From contig JAFDUB010000023.1 in assembly GCA_019594025.1 (NCBI GenBank), positions 1 to 19,172 of the forward strand: a stretch of 19,172 nucleotides of DNA, in the 5' to 3' direction. The translations under genes and the position numbers were made by a program. This document shows positions 15,028 through 19,172 of the stretch, one piece after another. The notes beneath the pieces are model-generated. The model had not been told where the DNA came from and did not search any database. It worked only from the letters and a program-made list of their open reading frames with translations. Each line of letters starts with the position of its first letter. Positions within the stretch are counted from its first letter, which is position 1. Source of the stretch: Thermoplasmata archaeon. GTDB taxonomy: Archaea > Thermoplasmatota > Thermoplasmata > Halarchaeoplasmatales > Halarchaeoplasmataceae.

Positions 15028-15333
15028 CTATTTCATCAAGGTCTTACCTAGTTTCGATTCTACCGACCGTATCTTTCCGTCCAATCTGTCAACCGCTCCT
15101 TCTCTGTCGTCTATCTTGATACTGGTGGATACTCGGTTAGAATGCTCCCGCATGTGCATGTGGCATCTTCTGATGAGGTCCATAACATCGTCCCAATCAC
15201 CTTCTACAACGGTTCCCATGGGTGTGAGCCGGTATTCGAGACCGCTTTCATCCACCAAATCCAGTACTTTAGACACGTACTCGCTGAGGCTTTCTCCTTT
15301 ATCTAAGGGAACTATCGTGAACTCCGCTAGCAT
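15028..15333 (-). CDS. MTH1187/YkoF-like thiamine-binding family protein (DUF77)
   Basis: A 101-residue single-domain protein of the MTH1187 family (COG0011, DUF77): AEFTIVPLDKGESLSEYVSKVL at the start, then YRLTPMGTVVEGDWDDVMDLI and HMHMREHSNRVSTSIKIDDR. Members form tetramers with ferredoxin-like folds and have been found to bind thiamine-type or related small molecules; the physiological role is unsettled. Length is typical. The ATG at 15333 has a TTTAAG-like box (plus 15358-15365) about 28 bases upstream and no Shine-Dalgarno site, so the mRNA may be leaderless. The gene ends one base from the hel308 stop, tail to tail, leaving no room for separate terminators. Confidence 0.9.
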   Translation of the reverse strand: MLAEFTIVPLDKGESLSEYVSKVLDLVDESGLEYRLTPMGTVVEGDWDDVMDLIRRCHMHMREHSNRVSTSIKIDDREGAVDRLDGKIRSVESKLGKTLMK

Positions 15334-15390
15334 GATTAATTTTATATTGTACCCTTAGTTTAAGCCTTTTGGAAACCGAAGTGCAAAAGA

Positions 15391-15398
15391 TTTATAAA
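15391..15398 (+). promoter_or_regulatory. TATA box of the rpoK-rpsB operon
   Basis: TTTATAAA preceded by GCAAAAGA (BRE-like) is centred about 37 bases before the rpoK ATG. Transcription would start near 15420, giving a leader of about 12 bases. This is a near-consensus archaeal box, in line with a highly expressed operon. Confidence 0.65.
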
Positions 15399-15431
15399 AG
15401 GAGTGCTGTTTGATGGGAGAGATTAGAGAAC

Positions 15432-15611
15432 ATGAATAGGAAACACACCCGATTTGAGAAAGCGAGAATTATCGGTGCTCGGGCACTGCAAATATCCATG
15501 GGCGCACCTCCTTTAATCGAAATCTCAGAGGAGATTATGGATCCGGTAGATATTGCTTTAGAAGAGTACAAAAGAAGTGTGATTCCTTTATCAGTTATTA
15601 GAGAGGAATAA
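15432..15611 (+). CDS. rpoK: DNA-directed RNA polymerase subunit K (Rpo6)
   Basis: A 59-residue subunit, equivalent to bacterial omega and eukaryotic RPB6, that helps fold and hold the largest polymerase subunit. The signature is unmistakable: RFEKARIIGARALQISMGAP at residues 7-26, followed by PLIEI, then DPVDIALEEYKRSVIPLSVIR. The whole domain is present. The frame has a stop at 15411-15413 and no other start before ATG 15432. It is followed after 2 bases by rpsB, so the two are one operon. In many euryarchaea rpoN, rpoK, eno and rpsB are strung together; here neither rpoN (upstream) nor eno (between) is present. Confidence 0.97.
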   Translation: MNRKHTRFEKARIIGARALQISMGAPPLIEISEEIMDPVDIALEEYKRSVIPLSVIREE

Positions 15612-15613
15612 CG

Positions 15614-16222
15614 ATGGAAAAAACTAAGGAAGATATGTTGGTTTCCGAAGATACCTACTTGACGTCCGGTGTTCACATAGGAACACAACAGAAGAGCGAG
15701 TCAATGAAATCGTTCATATTTAAAGTAAGGAACGACGGACTCTACGTACTCGATGTAACCAAAACCGACGAACGTATATCAACCATAGGTAAATTCCTCT
15801 CTCGATTTTCTCCCGAGAGGATACTATTGGTATCCGCTAGGCAGTACGGCAACAGGCCTATACAAATGTTTTCTGATATTGTAGGAACCATGTGTATCGC
15901 CGGTCGATTCGTACCGGGAATATTGACCAATCCTTCTCTAGACGGTTTTATCGAGCCGGAAGTGATCATCGCCGTCGACCCCACTGCGGATAGACAGGCT
16001 ATCAAAGAGGCCGTCAATATAGGTATACCGATAATCGGACTGGTAGATACGAACAATACCTTGGAAAACGTCGATATCTCCTTACCTACGAACAACAAAG
16101 GTAGAAAGGCACTGGCACTGGTGTTCTGGTTGTTGGCACGCGAAGTACAGCTTAATCGAGGTAAAATAGAAAGCAGAGACGACTTCGAATACAGCGTGGA
16201 CGACTTCGAACAAACCCTTTAA
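15614..16222 (+). CDS. rpsB: Small-subunit ribosomal protein S2 (uS2), archaeal type
   Basis: Structural protein of the 30S subunit. The 202-residue sequence has the archaeal/eukaryotic-type uS2 features: YLTSGVHIGTQQKS (17-30), VLDVTKTDERI (45-55), the SARQYGNRPI segment near 74, GRFVPGILTNP, EPEVIIAVDPTADRQAIKEA with the NIGIPIIGLVDTNN turn that is strongly conserved, and ALALVFWLLAREV. The acidic tail (DDFEYSVDDFE) is common in archaea. AGAGGAATAACG lies before the ATG at Shine-Dalgarno distance and overlaps the rpoK stop, pointing to coupled translation. The last four bases overlap the aCPSF1 stop on the other strand. Confidence 0.97.
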   Translation: MEKTKEDMLVSEDTYLTSGVHIGTQQKSESMKSFIFKVRNDGLYVLDVTKTDERISTIGKFLSRFSPERILLVSARQYGNRPIQMFSDIVGTMCIAGRFVPGILTNPSLDGFIEPEVIIAVDPTADRQAIKEAVNIGIPIIGLVDTNNTLENVDISLPTNNKGRKALALVFWLLAREVQLNRGKIESRDDFEYSVDDFEQTL

Positions 16223-18132
16223 TATAATCTTACGGTTTCAAGGTTCTTTGGAGTTCTAGTCTCCATACCATATTTTTTGTAAATAGTGCTGGCTAGGTTG
16301 GTACATTTACCTTCTTCACCGTGGGACACTATCACTCTTTCCGGAGAAGGCCTCATACCGCTGATGTAGTGAAGCAGTTGGATCCTGTCGCTGTGACCGG
16401 AGAACCCTTCGCATGTATGCACCCGTAATTTTACACGGATATCGATAGGATTACCGTTTTCGGTCAACGTAACATGGTCGTAACCCTTCTGAATCCTGTC
16501 TCCGATGGTACCGCTCGCTTGGTATCCCACGAACACTATACCTGACTCGGGATCATCTCCCCATGATTTGAAGTACTCTAGAACAGGTCCGCCGTTCATC
16601 ATACCCGCGGTGGCTAGAACAACGGCAGGCTCCGAACTATCGCATATCTCCTTCCGCATCTCTACGCTGTCAATCTGCTTGAATATCGGGGACATGAATG
16701 GATTCTCATCGTCCTGGAATATCTTTTTCTTTAGTTTGTTGTTTAAAAATTCGGGATAAGCGGTGTGTATAGCGGTAGCTTCCCATATCATACCGTCAAG
16801 ATAGACCGGTGCCTCTGGGACCTCTCCCTTCCGCATAGCTTCTTCTATAACAAGCATCACTTCCTGAGATCTACCGACCGCGAAAACGGGTATCAGGACC
16901 TTTCCTTCGGCCCTCTCTATGTGCTGGATCATTATGTCCTTCAACTGCTCGGCGGCGTCCAACCTGCTTGGCTGCAGGTCGTGGTACCCACCATAAGTGG
17001 ATTCCATGACCACGGTTTCCGCCCTCGGGAACTTATTTATCGCCTGGTTGAAAAGCCATGTTTTATCGTACTTGAGATCGCCGGTGAAGACAACGTTGTA
17101 ATCACCTTCTCCTATATGCATGTGAGCAACCGCGGAACCTATGATGTGCCCCGCGTTGTGCATCGTTAGCCTGATATCAGGCGCAATGTCCGTGGTCTCA
17201 CCGTATTCCAACGTAATAGTATGCTTTACAGCTTCTCTGACGTGACCGGATTTGTAAGGCGCATCCCTTGCGTCACTTACTGCGACCTTTATGTAATCCA
17301 ATTGTAGCAGCGCGGCCATATCCCTGGTGGGAGCGCTGCAGTAAATCGGTCCTTCGTAACCGTATTTATACAGGGCCGGTATCAGACCGCTGTGATCCAG
17401 GTGAGCGTGGGTCAGTACGATACCGTCTATGCTGTCCAAAGGCATCAATTCCGGTGCAATTAGGTAAGGGGTACCGTTCTCGTCGGAAGATACATCTGCT
17501 CCGCAATCTACCAGTATTTTACTGTCTCTGGTATGCAGCAGATGACATGAACGGCCGACTTCTCGATATCCTCCCAAGGCCGTAACTCTGGCGAAGGCCT
17601 CACCGGTTCTTTTATCCCGGTTGATCTTTCTACCTAGACGTTTAAGGAACTCCTTCCGATCTCCTCTGACCGATCTAAGGTAACTGCGAATATCCTTTAC
17701 CGTCTTAGACGGTATAGGGGGAGTTCTGACGACCTCTGGTGCCCAACCGGTTTCTCTTTTTATTTCGTTTAGAATACTGCCTTTTTTACCGATGGCCAAA
17801 CCCGGAGCCTTAGCTTCGATATTGACTTCACCGGTATCTTCTTTGAAGTACATATCGGTTATCTCTGCTTCATCAGGTACTATCTCATGTATCTTCTCCT
17901 CCGCTTCACCTACGGGATCTAGGAGTGAGGGATCCGGTCTAATAGAAACTCTCCTCTTCAAGCGTTCGGCGAGTTTTCTAACCACCTCGTTCCCTTTGGT
18001 AAACTCTTCCATGTCCTTCGTATAGATCACTATGGTCGAACCTTCGAATTCGATGTCCGTTATCTGCACTGAGGTAGAAATAACCTCGTCAATAGCTTTC
18101 CTAGCATCACTTAAAACGCCTTCAACACTCAT
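16219..18132 (-). CDS. aCPSF1 / FttA, transcription termination factor and beta-CASP ribonuclease
   Basis: Archaeal homologue of CPSF73; it cleaves nascent RNA at U-rich 3' ends and causes transcription termination (known as FttA or aCPSF1). From ATG 18132 it has 637 residues in the usual order. Two KH-type domains lie in 1-140, with GxxG-like IGKKG (114-118) in the second. The MBL domain starts near 180 with HAHLDH (242-247), then GHIIGSA and VFTGDLKY, and ESTYGG. The beta-CASP domain has VFAVGRSQEV and ATAGMMNGGPVLEY. The last motifs are GFSGHSDR (H580) and VSHGEEGK (H604). All ligands are intact. An in-frame GTG at 18141 is too close to the TATA box (plus 18152-18159) to be in the mRNA; ATG 18132 is about 24 bases from the box, so leaderless. 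Confidence 0.96.
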   Translation of the reverse strand: MSVEGVLSDARKAIDEVISTSVQITDIEFEGSTIVIYTKDMEEFTKGNEVVRKLAERLKRRVSIRPDPSLLDPVGEAEEKIHEIVPDEAEITDMYFKEDTGEVNIEAKAPGLAIGKKGSILNEIKRETGWAPEVVRTPPIPSKTVKDIRSYLRSVRGDRKEFLKRLGRKINRDKRTGEAFARVTALGGYREVGRSCHLLHTRDSKILVDCGADVSSDENGTPYLIAPELMPLDSIDGIVLTHAHLDHSGLIPALYKYGYEGPIYCSAPTRDMAALLQLDYIKVAVSDARDAPYKSGHVREAVKHTITLEYGETTDIAPDIRLTMHNAGHIIGSAVAHMHIGEGDYNVVFTGDLKYDKTWLFNQAINKFPRAETVVMESTYGGYHDLQPSRLDAAEQLKDIMIQHIERAEGKVLIPVFAVGRSQEVMLVIEEAMRKGEVPEAPVYLDGMIWEATAIHTAYPEFLNNKLKKKIFQDDENPFMSPIFKQIDSVEMRKEICDSSEPAVVLATAGMMNGGPVLEYFKSWGDDPESGIVFVGYQASGTIGDRIQKGYDHVTLTENGNPIDIRVKLRVHTCEGFSGHSDRIQLLHYISGMRPSPERVIVSHGEEGKCTNLASTIYKKYGMETRTPKNLETVRLY

Positions 18133-18151
18133 AGAATTCACTTTTTAACTT

Positions 18152-18159
18152 AATATAAA
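18152..18159 (-). promoter_or_regulatory. TATA box of aCPSF1
   Basis: Read on the minus strand it is TTTATATT, identical to the nadA box, centred about 24 bases before ATG 18132. It sits 14 bases beyond the psmB stop codon, so aCPSF1 has its own promoter although it directly follows psmB. Confidence 0.6.
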
Positions 18160-18172
18160 TAAGGGGTTTTTA

Positions 18173-18823
18173 TCACGGATATCTTAGACCTTTTTCCTTT
18201 TTGATCTTAGACATCCGCTTCTCGATATTTTTTTCGTCGAGTTCTTGAAAACCGTCTTCGGTTATCGTGGCTATCCTTACCCCATCTCCGGAGGCTGAAT
18301 CTCTACTGCTGGATACCATCAGGCCGAGAACGGCTAGATCTATACCTTCTTCAAGTTTCATACCTTTTTTGTAATGATCTTCGAGAACTCCATAAACGAA
18401 GGGAGATCCTGAACCGACAGATACATAATCGTCGTCTATAGCACCACCGGCCATATCCATTGAGTACACCTGTCCTCCTTTGGAATCTATTCCCCCAAGA
18501 ATTAAACCTACGAAGTAGGGCATCATACGCCGTCCAGCAAGGATGTTAGATAGTAACGTTGCTGCAGCTTTCACAGTCATGTCCTTGTCCCTTTTCAACT
18601 GATAAAGTTCTATCTCGGCGCTCATGTAGCGAGCCAACATCTGCCCATCTGCCACTAACCCGGCAATAGTCATGCCTAGGTTGTTTCCTACTTGGAACAA
18701 CTTTTGTGTATCTTTGTGGGCGATAAAGTTCCCCATCGTTGCTCTCTTCTCGGTGGCTAAAACGACTCCACCATTACAAACCAATCCTATGGTCGTAGTT
18801 CCTTTTTTTCCTTTTGTTTCCAT
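18173..18823 (-). CDS. psmB: Proteasome subunit beta
   Basis: Catalytic subunit of the archaeal 20S proteasome. From ATG 18823 it has 216 residues. The short propeptide ends KKG, and autocleavage before T9 of GTTTIGL exposes the catalytic threonine. In mature numbering E17 (ATEKR) and K33 (HKDTQK) are both present, as are GMTIAGLVADGQ, GSGSPFVYGVLE and SSSRDSASGD with the conserved D/S pair near 166-169. TTATATAC (plus 18849-18856) is centred about 29 bases before this ATG, implying a nearly leaderless mRNA. The frame is open to another ATG at 18877, which would give a 26-residue propeptide; that start needs an upstream promoter. aCPSF1 follows directly, an order I recall from other euryarchaea. 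Confidence 0.96.
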   Translation of the reverse strand: METKGKKGTTTIGLVCNGGVVLATEKRATMGNFIAHKDTQKLFQVGNNLGMTIAGLVADGQMLARYMSAEIELYQLKRDKDMTVKAAATLLSNILAGRRMMPYFVGLILGGIDSKGGQVYSMDMAGGAIDDDYVSVGSGSPFVYGVLEDHYKKGMKLEEGIDLAVLGLMVSSSRDSASGDGVRIATITEDGFQELDEKNIEKRMSKIKKEKGLRYP

Positions 18824-18848
18824 GGTTTCACACTCTGTCCCATTTGGA

Positions 18849-18856
18849 TTATATAC
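18849..18856 (-). promoter_or_regulatory. Proximal TATA box of psmB
   Basis: Read on the minus strand it is GTATATAA, centred about 29 bases before ATG 18823. It lies inside the open frame that extends to ATG 18877, which supports the shorter protein. A second box (TATATATG on the plus strand, 18941-18948) could drive a longer transcript. Confidence 0.5.
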
Positions 18857-18913
18857 GATTTTAGTAAGGTTATCCATCGGGAATTAAGATGTATACAAAA
18901 CCCCCTAAAATCT

Positions 18914-18932
18914 CTTCAACTCGTAGTAGAAG
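18914..18932. repeat. Short imperfect palindrome upstream of psmB
   Basis: CTTCAACTCGTAGTAGAAG: 4 bp, an A/A mismatch, 3 bp and a CGT triloop. It spans the transcription start expected from the minus-strand TATA box at 18941-18948. That is a usual position for an archaeal repressor site; it could also be a weak hairpin at the 3' end of the gene ending at 18983. No other copy was noticed in the window. Confidence 0.35.
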
Positions 18933-18982
18933 CTCTCACGTATATATGTTTTTCCGTTCCTTAACGCTGTTTTCGATACGAA

Positions 18983-19171
18983 TCAACCGGCCCACCTTTC
19001 GATTTCCTTTACAATCTGCATAAGTATGTCCCCTTTGAAAAGGGCTGGAAGGTAACCCTTACCATCCCTGTAGCTGTCGTATATGACCCCGTCCTCTGCC
19101 AGATACTTATTCGTAAGTCCGAACACCACGGTTCTGTTCTCCTTTATGGCTGTTTTTCTGGTGATCGACAT
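18983..19171 (-). CDS. Unrecognised protein, probably partial at the window edge
   Basis: 62 codons are visible, ending at TGA 18983-18985. The first visible in-frame ATG is at the very edge (19169-19171), so the gene may start there or continue beyond the window. The sequence has a beta-like FGLTNKYLAEDGVIYDSY stretch, a GKGYLPALFKGDILMQ segment and a helical IVKEIERWAG end. It is soluble, with no membrane segment. I do not recognise the family. It lies upstream of psmB on the same strand, 160 bases from psmB ATG 18823, with a TATA-like box in between, so it is likely a separate unit. Confidence 0.5.
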   Translation of the reverse strand: MSITRKTAIKENRTVVFGLTNKYLAEDGVIYDSYRDGKGYLPALFKGDILMQIVKEIERWAG

Positions 19172-19172
19172 A

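Noticed and set aside
18133..18141. GTG start for aCPSF1 at 18141
   Set aside because: It lies only about 15 bases from the TATA box centre, upstream of the expected transcription start.

Overview
The window is protein-dense archaeal chromosome. The diagnostic genes are RNA polymerase subunit K, archaeal S2, RadA, Hel308, archease, the archaeal riboflavin enzymes (RibB, RibC, RibH, RibL), a proteasome beta subunit, bifunctional phosphoglucose/phosphomannose isomerase and aCPSF1/FttA. The gene set is euryarchaeal in style. HypF implies a [NiFe] hydrogenase elsewhere in the genome, which fits a methanogen or a relative. I cannot place it at genus level. No tRNA, rRNA, CRISPR array, insertion sequence or phage gene was seen, and no intergenic gap reaches 300 bases.

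Layout. 1-1767 (minus): nadA then a HAD phosphatase with overlapping ends. 1861-5599 (plus): an HPP membrane protein, hypF and a DUF389 membrane protein. 5600-5804: a gap with a candidate small structured RNA on the minus strand and the radA terminator. 5805-9035 (minus): radA, archease, a PCC/DUF296 protein, a beta-CASP/MBL nuclease and an unrecognised HTH plus zinc-ribbon protein. 9071-11100 (minus): a compact riboflavin/FAD operon in transcription order ribB-ribL-ribC-ribH. 11210-12241 (plus): PGI/PMI, ending tail to tail with a PUA-domain gene on the minus strand. 12822-15026 (plus): a 22-residue leaderless small ORF followed by hel308. 15028-15333 (minus): a thiamine-binding (DUF77) protein. 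15432-16222 (plus): rpoK-rpsB. 16219-18823 (minus): psmB and aCPSF1, each with its own promoter. The right edge holds an unrecognised, possibly cut ORF.

How it works together. Most of the window is information processing (RNA polymerase, ribosome, transcription termination and RNA processing, recombination and fork repair, protein turnover) plus cofactor synthesis (NAD, FAD). Expression follows a two-mode pattern. Genes that open a transcription unit usually have a TATA-like box centred about 23-30 bases before an ATG and no Shine-Dalgarno site, implying leaderless mRNAs. Genes inside operons have GGAGG-type sites or ATGA-type overlaps. I used this pattern to shorten several gene starts (HPP, ribB, aCPSF1, psmB).

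The most interesting points are the candidate small RNA at 5598-5678, the leaderless mini-ORF whose end carries the Shine-Dalgarno-like site of hel308, a likely CTG start for hel308, and a terminal PIP-like motif on Hel308.
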